In this document: one piece after another, positions 1 to 6,571 of the stretch
How the letters are laid out: every line of letters starts with the position of its first letter
How positions within the stretch are numbered: the stretch's first letter is position 1
DNA from: Lachnospira sp.
GTDB taxonomy: Bacteria > Bacillota > Clostridia > Lachnospirales > Lachnospiraceae
Direction of reading: 5' to 3'
DNA length: 10,302 nucleotides
Assembly (NCBI GenBank): GCA_017626275.1
Contig: JAGAJD010000290.1
Location: 1 to 10,302, forward strand
Position numbers and translations under genes: made by a program
Notes under the pieces: generated by a model
What the model was told of the DNA's origin: nothing
Database searches by the model: none
The model's input: the letters and a program-made list of their open reading frames with translations, nothing else

Positions 1-1
1 T

Positions 2-232
2 GTATCATATATTAATAAAAGAAAACGGGAAGCTATTATTACGGGTGTATTATATGCTTTAGTAGGTTACATCTTAAGTTATCCTGCCGGTTTAATATTA
101 AATGATTATATGCCTTCTATTGATATTCCTGTCCAAACAAATGCAATATCTGTTGGAATGGCCTTGTTGATGGGTGCATTAATTCCTGTATGTTTTGCAA
201 TAATAATCTGTACAATAACTTTCTTTGCATAA
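2..232 (+). CDS. C-terminal part of an unidentified integral membrane protein (5' end outside window)
   Basis: The frame is open from base 2 to a TAA at 230-232 and gives 76 residues. A lysine/arginine-rich stretch (NKRKREA, residues 5-11) is followed by a hydrophobic segment at about 12-33, a short polar loop containing DYMPSIDIPVQ, and a second hydrophobic segment at about 49-75 that runs to the C-terminus. This is the pattern of two transmembrane helices with a cytoplasmic basic loop before the first. I do not recognise the family and assign no function. The gene ends one base from the convergent response-regulator gene, so any terminator must lie inside that gene; no hairpin with a T-run was seen there. 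That the frame is real rests on the long open reading frame and membrane-like composition; the start is not visible. Confidence 0.6.
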   Translation, partial: VSYINKRKREAIITGVLYALVGYILSYPAGLILNDYMPSIDIPVQTNAISVGMALLMGALIPVCFAIIICTITFFA

Positions 233-233
233 T

Positions 234-905
234 TCATAGTCTGTATCCCACTCCCCTCACAGTCTTGATATATTGCGGTTTTGCCGGGTCATCTTCTATC
301 TTTTCACGAAGACGCTTTATGTACACGGTAAGCGTATTATCATTTACAAATTCTCCTGCTACGTCCCATATCTCCTGAAGAAGCTTTCCTCTTGAAAGCA
401 CAGCGCCCTTGTTGTTAAAAAAGACCAAAAGCAGACGATACTCCAATGCTGACAGAGCAATCTCCTCTTTCCCCTTGTACACGATACCCTTCACCGTATC
501 TACCGTAATTGTCCCCTCTCTTAAAATCTTACCGCTCTTTCCTGTTCTTCTTAGCACGCTTCTGATTCTTGAAATTAATTCTCTTGGGCGGAACGGCTTA
601 TGGATATAGTCATCCGCCCCCATGTCAAGTCCTGTAACCACACTGTACTCATCGCCCGAAGCCGTAAGAAATATAACTGCCGCTGTGCTTATCTGCTTTG
701 CCGCAGCACATACTGCATATCCGTTGCCGTCTGCAAGTGAAATATCAATCAACAGAAGATCATACTCTTTTTGCTCAAGACATTTTATAGCTTCATTCTG
801 TCCTGCTGCCGCCTCAACCACGAAGCCCTCACTTTCAAGAAAGCTTCCCAGATAATCCACAATATCCTTATCATCTTCTACCAACAAAATCTTATTACTG
901 TCCAT
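234..905 (-). CDS. OmpR/PhoB-family two-component response regulator
   Basis: The 223-residue protein has the full receiver plus winged-helix layout of a DNA-binding response regulator in the cytosol. Receiver domain, residues 4-118: acidic pair D11-D12, phosphoacceptor D54 in LLLIDISLADG, switch T81 in FLTAS, and K103 in YIHKPF. The Trans_reg_C domain covers about 128-223, with the recognition region DNTLTVYIKRLREKI and the usual ending TVRGVGYRL. I chose the ATG at 903-905 because GGGAGTGG sits just before it; the in-frame ATG at 915-917 has no ribosome-binding site and overlaps that site. No histidine kinase lies next to it: the downstream gene is convergent and the upstream gene divergent. 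The partner kinase is probably encoded elsewhere, and the target genes cannot be told from the sequence. The family call is secure. Confidence 0.93.
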   Translation of the reverse strand: MDSNKILLVEDDKDIVDYLGSFLESEGFVVEAAAGQNEAIKCLEQKEYDLLLIDISLADGNGYAVCAAAKQISTAAVIFLTASGDEYSVVTGLDMGADDYIHKPFRPRELISRIRSVLRRTGKSGKILREGTITVDTVKGIVYKGKEEIALSALEYRLLLVFFNNKGAVLSRGKLLQEIWDVAGEFVNDNTLTVYIKRLREKIEDDPAKPQYIKTVRGVGYRL

Positions 906-907
906 TT

Positions 908-915
908 CCACTCCC
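908..915 (-). promoter_or_regulatory. Ribosome-binding site that sets the response-regulator start
   Basis: On the minus strand GGGAGTGG precedes the ATG at 903-905 by two bases, with its GGAG core five bases from the ATG. The site lies inside the four-codon extension made by the upstream in-frame ATG, which supports the shorter protein. Confidence 0.6.
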
Positions 916-938
916 ATAATTTTAATTATTTATTATTT

Positions 939-967
939 ATACTATCACAAAATATATTTTTCTTCAA
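939..967 (-). promoter_or_regulatory. Probable sigma-A promoter of the response regulator
   Basis: On the minus strand TTGAAG (962-967) is followed by a 17-base spacer and TAGTAT (939-944). Spacing is ideal, and four of six bases match the consensus at -35 and five of six at -10. The start codon lies about 33 bases downstream of the -10 box. The region is very AT-rich, so chance matches are possible. Confidence 0.45.
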
Positions 968-1070
968 GTAACTTTAAAAATATATTAAGCTTCTTTCTTT
1001 TCACTAAATAACGTGATAAAATGTAAATGTACAAGCTACGATGTGGTTTTACGCTTATAACTTTTCCACG

Positions 1071-1076
1071 AGGAGG
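1071..1076 (+). promoter_or_regulatory. Strong Shine-Dalgarno AGGAGG setting the oxidoreductase start
   Basis: AGGAGG lies 10 bases before the ATG at 1087. It shows that the in-frame ATG at 1027, which would add 20 residues unlike the family N-terminus, is not the start. Confidence 0.8.
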
Positions 1077-1086
1077 ATTTTTTACT

Positions 1087-2319
1087 ATGGCATTACATGT
1101 AATGGACGAAGCCAACAGATGTCTTCAATGCAAGGTACCCCAGTGCCAGAAGGGGTGTCCTATCGGCACTAATATTCCTATGGCAATACGTCTTTTAAAA
1201 GAAAACAAGTTAGATGAAGCCGGAAAGATGCTTTTTAATAATAATCCGCTGACAACTGTGTGCAGTCTTGTCTGCAACCATGAAAACCAATGCGAGGGAC
1301 ATTGCGTACTCGGAAAGAAAGGTGCTCCCGTTCACTTTTCAACTATTGAGAATTATATTTCTACAACCTATGCAAATCAAATGACTAACGGTCCGGCACC
1401 GTCAAACGGTATGCGTGTCGCAATTATCGGCTCCGGTCCCGCCGGAATTACAATCGCCATTATTCTTGCAAGATACGGTTATCAGGTTACTATCTTTGAA
1501 GGCAAGGATAAAATCGGCGGCGTACTTAGATATGGTATTCCTGAATTTCGTCTTCCTAAGAGCGTACTTGACGATATTGAATACCGTCACCTCGAATTAA
1601 AGGGAATTAAAATCAGACCTAATACTACTATTGGCGGTGCTATCGGAATTGATGATTTATTCCGTGACGGATATAAAGCCATTTTCGTAGGTACAGGTGT
1701 ATGGAAACCTAACACGCTTCATATCAAGGGCGAGACATTCGGTAATGTCCACTTTGGTATTAACTACCTTAACAATCCTGACAGCTATCGTCTGGGACAG
1801 CGTGTTATCGTAATCGGTGCCGGAAATGCCGCTATGGACGTAGCAAGAACTGCTATCCGCAAAGGTGTGCGTTATCTCGCATGCTTTTCTATCACCAAAG
1901 AAGTTGCCGCAAGTCACTATGAATTCAGCTATGCTCAGCTTGAAGGTGTGCAGTTTGAATACAATAAGCGTCCGGTTGAAATTAAAGATAACGGCGTGAT
2001 TTTTGTAGATGTTATTGAAAATGAAGACGGTTCATTTACAGATGTTGAGGGCTCTGAAAAACTCTATGAAGCAGACAGTGTTATTATTTCTATCAGTCAG
2101 GGACCTCAGAACCGCCTTGTAAATACTACACAGGGACTTAAAGCCAATTCAAGGGGACTTCTTGACGCTGATGAAACAGGACATACATCAAGACCGGGTA
2201 TATTCGCTTCCGGCGATGTTGTAAACGGTGCACGTACAGTTGTTGAAGCTGTTGCACACAGCAAAATTGTGGCAGAATCCATGCACGAATATATGCAGAG
2301 TCTTCCAAAGGACGAATAA
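1087..2319 (+). CDS. GltD-like NAD(P)-dependent FAD/iron-sulfur oxidoreductase (glutamate synthase small-subunit family)
   Basis: This 410-residue protein belongs to the family of GltD (glutamate synthase small subunit) and NfnB, soluble enzymes that pass electrons between NAD(P)H, FAD and [4Fe-4S] clusters. N-terminal cluster domain: C12-x2-C15-x4-C20-x3-C24 and C59-x3-C63-x5-C69-x3-C73, eight cysteines, enough for two [4Fe-4S] centres. FAD-binding GSGPAG is at 115-120, the family motif GGVLRYGIPEFRLP at 144-157, the NAD(P)-site motif GAGNAAMD at 244-251, and the second FAD motif GIFASGDVVNGARTVVEAV near the C-terminus. The start at 1087 follows AGGAGG at 1071-1076. No GltB large subunit and no NfnA partner is adjacent, so the acceptor is unknown. 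It is single-transcribed and closed by the terminator at 2325-2368. A weak TAAAAT box at 1017-1022 could be its -10, without a good -35. The family call is sure; the reaction is not. Confidence 0.9.
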   Translation: MALHVMDEANRCLQCKVPQCQKGCPIGTNIPMAIRLLKENKLDEAGKMLFNNNPLTTVCSLVCNHENQCEGHCVLGKKGAPVHFSTIENYISTTYANQMTNGPAPSNGMRVAIIGSGPAGITIAIILARYGYQVTIFEGKDKIGGVLRYGIPEFRLPKSVLDDIEYRHLELKGIKIRPNTTIGGAIGIDDLFRDGYKAIFVGTGVWKPNTLHIKGETFGNVHFGINYLNNPDSYRLGQRVIVIGAGNAAMDVARTAIRKGVRYLACFSITKEVAASHYEFSYAQLEGVQFEYNKRPVEIKDNGVIFVDVIENEDGSFTDVEGSEKLYEADSVIISISQGPQNRLVNTTQGLKANSRGLLDADETGHTSRPGIFASGDVVNGARTVVEAVAHSKIVAESMHEYMQSLPKDE

Positions 2320-2324
2320 AAGCA

Positions 2325-2368
2325 TAAAAAAATCGGGAGTGTATTTTTTATACGCTCCCGATTTTTTT
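2325..2368. terminator. Bidirectional intrinsic terminator between convergent genes
   Basis: The arms AATCGGGAGTGTA and TACGCTCCCGATT pair with one G-T wobble around a seven-base T/A loop. They are flanked by an A-run on the left and a T-run on the right, so a T-tract follows the stem on both strands. It sits between the stops of the oxidoreductase (2319) and the coiled-coil gene (2385) and can serve both. Confidence 0.9.
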
Positions 2369-2384
2369 ATATATAAAATTAAAA

Positions 2385-3389
2385 CTACAAATTCAGATCG
2401 ATTACGGCACCCTTTAAATCTTCTGCTGTAAGCTTGAGTTCACTGATAACCTGACTTAAAGACTTCTTTATATCCTGCATTGTGCTGCTTGAAGTATTCT
2501 GTTTACGAACGGATTCTAGCGAATCGCCAAGCTTATACATATCGTCCAAATCACTGAATTTAGCCGCATATTTTTCCTTATCAGGCTTAGCTGCTTCGAT
2601 TCTTTTTTCAAGTGCCTCCTGCTCTTCTTTCTTCTTATCGGCTGCTTCCTGCTGTTCTTCCAGTTTCTTATCCTGGTTTTCTTTTACTTCCTCATACAAC
2701 ATTCCCATAATTTCTTTGTTGGCTGCCGTTACAATCTGCTTACCCTGCTTACCCGCATCAACCATATCATGAGACTTTAAACGTTCTATCTGAACACCGC
2801 GTATAACAGCATTTTCTTCTATAATAGACTTTCGATTCTCAATAATCTTTCCTTTATATTCATTCTCAATACCATCAAGCTGCAAAGCCGCCTTCTGATA
2901 ATCTGTAAGTCCATTGGTATGAATATCCTTAAGACGGGATTTTTCCTCATCAGATAATCCCGCAGCCTGCAGATTTTTCATAGAATTACGCTCTTTTCTT
3001 AACAATTCCAAATCCTGCTGCTCTTTACTGTCATCTGTTATACCATACTGCTCCTTTAAAGCTTCTTTCTGTTCCTTAATATCACTGAGTATATCATTAT
3101 ATTCGTCATTCTCTTTAGTCAGCTTATTGATATTCTCCTGTCTCTCCTGCAAATCTTTATCAATCTTCTGCTCATTTGAAAACACATTCGACATTAAAGA
3201 CAAAGCCATTGACTGTGCCTGCTTTCTCTTCTTCTGAATCGGATCGTCTGCAAGATTCAGTGCAGACGCATTAATGCTGTTTACTGTCTTGTCTTTCTTC
3301 TCTTTACGGTCTTTAATTCTGACATTCTCTGACTTCTCAACATTTATAAGTAATCTGCTGACTGACTTTGTATTCTCTTCCACTCGCAT
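2385..3389 (-). CDS. Unrecognised coiled-coil protein, cysteine- and tryptophan-free, under a sigma-28-type promoter
   Basis: I do not recognise this 334-residue protein. It is highly charged and mostly helical, with no signal peptide and no membrane segment. The N-terminus is basic (residues 1-34, KDRKEKKDK). A segment at about 39-66 (INASALNLADDP...AQSMALSLMS) is less charged. Long Lys/Glu/Gln-rich coiled coils cover about 73-132 and 175-265. The C-terminus is an amphipathic helix ending AVIDLNL. There is no Cys or Trp at all. The ATG at 3387-3389 follows AGGAGG at 3397-3402 by seven bases; the in-frame ATG 14 codons upstream has no such site. The sigma-28 promoter at 3461-3487 points to the flagellar regulon. 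The missing cysteines and the helical ends fit an axial or secreted flagellar protein, but a cytoplasmic chaperone-like role is also possible; both are inference. Confidence 0.85.
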   Translation of the reverse strand: MRVEENTKSVSRLLINVEKSENVRIKDRKEKKDKTVNSINASALNLADDPIQKKRKQAQSMALSLMSNVFSNEQKIDKDLQERQENINKLTKENDEYNDILSDIKEQKEALKEQYGITDDSKEQQDLELLRKERNSMKNLQAAGLSDEEKSRLKDIHTNGLTDYQKAALQLDGIENEYKGKIIENRKSIIEENAVIRGVQIERLKSHDMVDAGKQGKQIVTAANKEIMGMLYEEVKENQDKKLEEQQEAADKKKEEQEALEKRIEAAKPDKEKYAAKFSDLDDMYKLGDSLESVRKQNTSSSTMQDIKKSLSQVISELKLTAEDLKGAVIDLNL

Positions 3390-3396
3390 AGCACTT

Positions 3397-3402
3397 CCTC
3401 CT
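3397..3402 (-). promoter_or_regulatory. Shine-Dalgarno AGGAGG setting the coiled-coil gene start
   Basis: AAAGGAGGAAG on the minus strand carries a complete AGGAGG core seven bases from the ATG at 3389, so the 14-codon upstream extension is unlikely. Confidence 0.8.
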
Positions 3403-3424
3403 TTCGTTAACTTTATATTCAAAC

Positions 3425-3441
3425 TGTACATGATATGTACA
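3425..3441. repeat. Perfect inverted repeat TGTACAT-3-ATGTACA in the leader of the coiled-coil gene
   Basis: Two 7-base arms are separated by three bases. If transcription begins near 3453 from the sigma-28 promoter, the repeat lies in the 5' untranslated leader about 23 bases before the ribosome-binding site. It could be a small mRNA hairpin or a protein-binding dyad. A second palindrome, ATACATGTAT (3455-3464), overlaps the promoter -10 box. Confidence 0.5.
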
Positions 3442-3460
3442 AATACTCTCTTCTATACAT

Positions 3461-3487
3461 GTATCGGCACATATTAACAAAACTTTA
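3461..3487 (-). promoter_or_regulatory. Sigma-28 (FliA/SigD) type promoter
   Basis: On the minus strand TAAAGTTT (3480-3487), an 11-base spacer and GCCGATAC (3461-3468) match the FliA consensus TAAAGTTT-N11-GCCGATAA at 15 of 16 box positions, with exact spacing. It points at the coiled-coil gene, about 72 bases before the start codon, and lies just past the terminator of the upstream operon. A match this long is very unlikely by chance in one 10 kb window. Confidence 0.88.
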
Positions 3488-3505
3488 GCCAAAATCATAA
3501 AAATA

Positions 3506-3543
3506 TTAAAAAAGCAGGTATTTACTTAAATTCAATACCTGCT
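3506..3543 (-). terminator. Intrinsic terminator of the decarboxylase operon
   Basis: On the minus strand AGCAGGTATT and AATACCTGCT form a perfect 10-bp stem with an 11-base loop, followed by six T and further T-rich sequence. It begins 11 bases after the stop of the last operon gene (3555) and separates the operon from the sigma-28 promoter. Confidence 0.93.
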
Positions 3544-3554
3544 CATTTATTAAT

Positions 3555-4973
3555 TTATACCGGATAGCTCTTGCTTTCAGTATCTGCAGCTTTAGGATCA
3601 ACCTTTGTCTGCTGTGCTTCTCTGTATTTAAAGAATTCCTCTGCTACTGCCGGGAATAACGCATAAGATAATACGTCCTCGTCCTGCTGCTTGTACTGCT
3701 GTACAACAGGATTCTTCTTAAAGTTCTCTAACTGTGGCTCAATCTTATCTGCCGGACGACATGTAATCGGTTCCATATCTCCGATTGCTTTCTTCTGAAC
3801 CTCAGGATTAAACGGCTTTACAGTCTGACCAAATTCACCTGCAAGAACCTTCTTAGATTCCTTAGTAATCATCTTGTAACGTTCACCCTGTAATACGTTA
3901 AGTACAGCCTGTGTACCAACAATCTGTGATGACGGTGTAACAAGAGGCGGTTCACCATAATCCTTACGAACTCTTGGAATCTCCTCAAGTACTGCCTGAT
4001 ACTTGTCTTCTGCACCTGCATCCTTTAACTGTGATACAAGATTTGATAACATACCGCCAGGTACCTGGTAAAGAAGAGTCTTGATATTTACACCGAGAAC
4101 CTTTGTATTCATAAGTCCGCTCTTTAATGCCTCTTCTCTCATTGGCTGGAAATAGTTTGCAATTTCTGCAAGAAGATTCTGATCAAGACCTGTATCATAC
4201 GGTGTTCCCTTGAAAGTCTCTACCATAACCTCTGTTGCCGGCTGGCTTGTTCCCATTGAGAATGGAGACATTGCTGTATCAATTACATCTGCACCTGCTT
4301 CTACTGCCTTCAAATAAGTCATTGAAGCAACACCTGATGTATAATGTGTATGCATCTGAATTGGAAGAGAAGAACCTTCTTTTAATGCCTGTACAAGCTC
4401 TGTTGCCTTGTAAGGAAGTAAAAGTCCTGCCATATCCTTGATACAGATAGAGTCAGCGCCCATATCCTCAATCTTCTTTGCAGTTTCTTTCCAATAATCA
4501 AGCGTATAAGCATCACCCAATGTATAAGAAAGAGCAATCTGAGCATGTCCCTTTTCTTTCTTTGCTGCCTTTACAGCAGTCTCAAGATTTCTTAAATCGT
4601 TAAAGCAGTCAAATATACGAATGATATCAATACCATTAGCTATTGACTTCTGAACAAAATATTCTACAACATCATCTGAATAGTGATTATATCCTAAAAT
4701 ATTCTGTCCTCTGAATAACATCTGTAACTTTGTATTCTTAAATCCATCTCTCAACTTACGAAGTCTTTCCCATGGATCTTCCTTTAAGAAACGAAGTGAA
4801 GCATCAAATGTTGCACCGCCCCAGCACTCTACTGAATGATAACCTACTTTATCCATCTTATCAACGATTGGAAGCATCTGTTCTGTTGTCATTCTTGTAG
4901 CAATCAAAGACTGATGAGCATCACGCAGCACTGTTTCTGTAATCTTTAAAGGCTTTTTAACCTGTTCTGCCAT
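3555..4973 (-). CDS. oadA: Pyruvate/oxaloacetate-type carboxyltransferase (OadA / PycB / transcarboxylase 5S family) without biotin domain
   Basis: The 472-residue cytosolic protein is the carboxyltransferase that moves CO2 between oxaloacetate/pyruvate and biotin. It has the HMGL-like TIM barrel: ETVLRDAHQSL at 13-23 (metal ligand D18, H20, Q21), SVECWGGATFD at 47-57, LFRGQNILGY at 86-95, IRIFDCFND at 118-126, ICIKDMAG with the probable carboxylated K179, and the metal ligands H208 and H210 in MHTHYTSG. The conserved PYC/OADA region follows (PGGMLSNL, PPLVTPSSQIVGTQ). Full-length OadA is about 590 residues with a C-terminal biotinyl domain; here the chain ends after that region in a Lys/Gln-rich tail, so biotin must come from the separate carrier at 6190-6555. 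The stretch SYTLGDAYT replaces the usual SYTxSPVHT. GGAGG precedes the start by nine bases, 28 bases after oadB. It is the last gene of the operon. Whether it runs as decarboxylase or transcarboxylase is open. Confidence 0.92.
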   Translation of the reverse strand: MAEQVKKPLKITETVLRDAHQSLIATRMTTEQMLPIVDKMDKVGYHSVECWGGATFDASLRFLKEDPWERLRKLRDGFKNTKLQMLFRGQNILGYNHYSDDVVEYFVQKSIANGIDIIRIFDCFNDLRNLETAVKAAKKEKGHAQIALSYTLGDAYTLDYWKETAKKIEDMGADSICIKDMAGLLLPYKATELVQALKEGSSLPIQMHTHYTSGVASMTYLKAVEAGADVIDTAMSPFSMGTSQPATEVMVETFKGTPYDTGLDQNLLAEIANYFQPMREEALKSGLMNTKVLGVNIKTLLYQVPGGMLSNLVSQLKDAGAEDKYQAVLEEIPRVRKDYGEPPLVTPSSQIVGTQAVLNVLQGERYKMITKESKKVLAGEFGQTVKPFNPEVQKKAIGDMEPITCRPADKIEPQLENFKKNPVVQQYKQQDEDVLSYALFPAVAEEFFKYREAQQTKVDPKAADTESKSYPV

Positions 4974-5001
4974 CTTTCATATCCTCCATTAAAAATCTAT
5001 T

Positions 5002-6153
5002 TTACATAACTCCAAACATCGCCATAAATGTACCGGCTGCTACCGCTGTACCAATAACTCCGGCAACATTCGGTCCCATTGCATGCATTAACAGGAAGTT
5101 AGACGGATCTGCCTCCGCACCAACCTTCTGTGATACACGGGCTGCCATAGGCACCGCAGATACACCTGCAGAACCAATTAAAGGATTTACCTTGCCGTGT
5201 GTTGCCTTGCACATAATCTTACCAAATACAACACCTGCTGCCGTACCGAATGCAAACGCAATAAGTCCTAAAGCAACAATCTTTAATGTATCCCAATTCA
5301 AAAATGCTTCTGCACTTGTTGTAGCACCTACTGATGTACCAAGTATGATAACAACGATATACATTAACGCATTGGAAGCTGTCTCTGCCAACTGCTTTAC
5401 AACACCGCTTTCCTTAAACAGATTACCTAACATAAGCATACCTACCAACGGTGCTGTTGTAGGAAGAATCATAACAACTACTAATGTTACGACAACAGGG
5501 AAAAGAATCTTTTCAAGCTTAGATACAGGACGAAGCTGCTCCATCTTAATCTTTCTTTCTTCTTCTGTTGTCAGAAGCTTCATAATAGGCGGCTGAATAA
5601 TCGGCACAAGTGACATATAAGAATATGCTGCTACGGCAATAGCTCCCATATACTTCGTCTGTCCTAACTTACCTGCAAGGAAGATTGATGTAGGACCGTC
5701 TGCACCACCGATAATTGAAATCGCTGCTGCTGCCTTGTCCGGAAATCCCATAAAAATAGCCATAATGTAAGCCGCAAAAATACCAAACTGTGCTGCCGCA
5801 CCTAAAAGGAAACTCTTAGGGTTAGCAATCAACGGACCGAAATCTGTCATTGCTCCAACGCCAAGGAAAATAAGCGACGGCAAAATACTCCACTCATCTA
5901 ATAAATAGAAATAATGTAACAAACCGCCTATTCCGTTGCTGGAATCCTCAATGGCAAGCATAATGTCAGGATAAAGATTGACAAGCAGCATACCAAAAGA
6001 AATCGGTACAAGAAGCAGAGGTTCGTATCCTTTTTTAATCGCTAAATACAGGAAACCCAAAGCAACTAAAACCATGAGATAGTTGCCCCATGTCAAACCG
6101 AAAAATGCTGTCTGCTGCACGAGGTTTCCCAGTGTTTCTATAATATAATCCAT
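5002..6153 (-). CDS. oadB: Sodium-translocating decarboxylase beta subunit
   Basis: This 383-residue polytopic membrane protein decarboxylates carboxybiotin and uses the energy to export Na+ (OadB/MmdB/GcdB family). Hydrophobic helices fill nearly the whole length. Diagnostic stretches are visible: IFLGVGAMTDFGPLIANP at about 95-112, GGADGPTSIFLAGKLG at 149-164 (the conserved Asp region that binds Na+ in the family), NPLIGSAGVSAVPMAARVSQ, and HAMGPNVAGVIGTAVAAG near the C-terminus. Length is normal for the smaller members of the family. GGAGG lies eight bases before the ATG. The biotin-carrier gene is 36 bases upstream and the carboxyltransferase gene 28 bases downstream, matching the gene order mmdC-mmdB in Veillonella. 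The pump is shared by whichever carboxyltransferase loads the carrier. Confidence 0.96.
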   Translation of the reverse strand: MDYIIETLGNLVQQTAFFGLTWGNYLMVLVALGFLYLAIKKGYEPLLLVPISFGMLLVNLYPDIMLAIEDSSNGIGGLLHYFYLLDEWSILPSLIFLGVGAMTDFGPLIANPKSFLLGAAAQFGIFAAYIMAIFMGFPDKAAAAISIIGGADGPTSIFLAGKLGQTKYMGAIAVAAYSYMSLVPIIQPPIMKLLTTEEERKIKMEQLRPVSKLEKILFPVVVTLVVVMILPTTAPLVGMLMLGNLFKESGVVKQLAETASNALMYIVVIILGTSVGATTSAEAFLNWDTLKIVALGLIAFAFGTAAGVVFGKIMCKATHGKVNPLIGSAGVSAVPMAARVSQKVGAEADPSNFLLMHAMGPNVAGVIGTAVAAGTFMAMFGVM

Positions 6154-6189
6154 CTTTTAACCTCCAGTTCAAATGATTCTGATAAATCA

Positions 6190-6555
6190 TTAGTTCATTG
6201 AAACTAACACTTTACCCGTTTCAACTGAATCACCAACTGAACACTCAACTGTTGCAACAGTTCCATCCTGTGGTGCACAAATTTCATTTTCCATCTTCAT
6301 TGCCTCAAGAACGATTAATACATCACCCTTCTTTACTGCTGCACCAGGTGCTGCAACTGTCTTTAAAATCTTACCCTGCATTGGAGCTGTAACCTTAACT
6401 GCTCCCTGTGCCCCTGCCGGTGCTGCCTTTGGTGCTGCTTTAGGAGCTGCCTTCGGCGCTGCTGCTCTTGCTGCCGGTGCTGCTGTGCTTCCTGTTCCCT
6501 CTTCTACTGTAACATCATATACAGTACCATTTACTGTAATTGTATAACTTTTCAT
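6190..6555 (-). CDS. Biotin carboxyl carrier protein of the decarboxylase complex (MmdC / transcarboxylase 1.3S type)
   Basis: The 121-residue protein carries biotin between the carboxyltransferases and OadB. An N-terminal beta segment (YTITVNGTVYDVTVEE, 4-19) is followed by a flexible Ala/Pro/Lys linker at about 24-50 with tandem AAPK units, and then the biotinyl domain at 51-121 with VTAPMQGKI and the EAMKMEN motif; K87 is the biotinylated lysine. Length and layout are close to the 1.3S subunit of Propionibacterium transcarboxylase and to MmdC. I start at the ATG of 6553-6555: GGAGG at 6561-6565 is five bases away, while the in-frame ATG at 6565-6567 overlaps that site. The 74-base gap from the gamma-subunit gene holds a hairpin (6572-6584). 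This is the only biotin acceptor in the window, so both carboxyltransferases presumably use it. Confidence 0.96.
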   Translation of the reverse strand: MKSYTITVNGTVYDVTVEEGTGSTAAPAARAAAPKAAPKAAPKAAPAGAQGAVKVTAPMQGKILKTVAAPGAAVKKGDVLIVLEAMKMENEICAPQDGTVATVECSVGDSVETGKVLVSMN

Positions 6556-6560
6556 TTTTT

Positions 6561-6565
6561 CCTCC
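6561..6565 (-). promoter_or_regulatory. Ribosome-binding site GGAGG setting the biotin-carrier start
   Basis: GGAGG on the minus strand stands five bases before the ATG at 6553-6555. It lies within the would-be codons of the upstream in-frame ATG at 6565-6567, which supports the shorter product. Confidence 0.65.
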
Positions 6566-6571
6566 ATTCCA

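Noticed and set aside
1027..1086. In-frame upstream start of the oxidoreductase (20 extra residues)
   Set aside because: It has no ribosome-binding site, and the added residues do not resemble the family N-terminus. The ATG at 1087 has AGGAGG at proper distance.
3390..3431. In-frame upstream start of the coiled-coil gene (14 extra residues)
   Set aside because: The extension runs through the strong AGGAGG at 3397-3402, and the ATG at 3431 has no ribosome-binding site.
5192..5596. 134-codon open frame on the plus strand opposite oadB
   Set aside because: It is a shadow of the oadB coding strand, with no ribosome-binding site and no recognisable motif; oadB itself is unambiguous.
6414..6470. 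Tandem repeat of short units (possible repeat array)
   Set aside because: The repetition is the AAPK linker of the biotin carrier at codon level, a normal flexible hinge and not a DNA repeat element.
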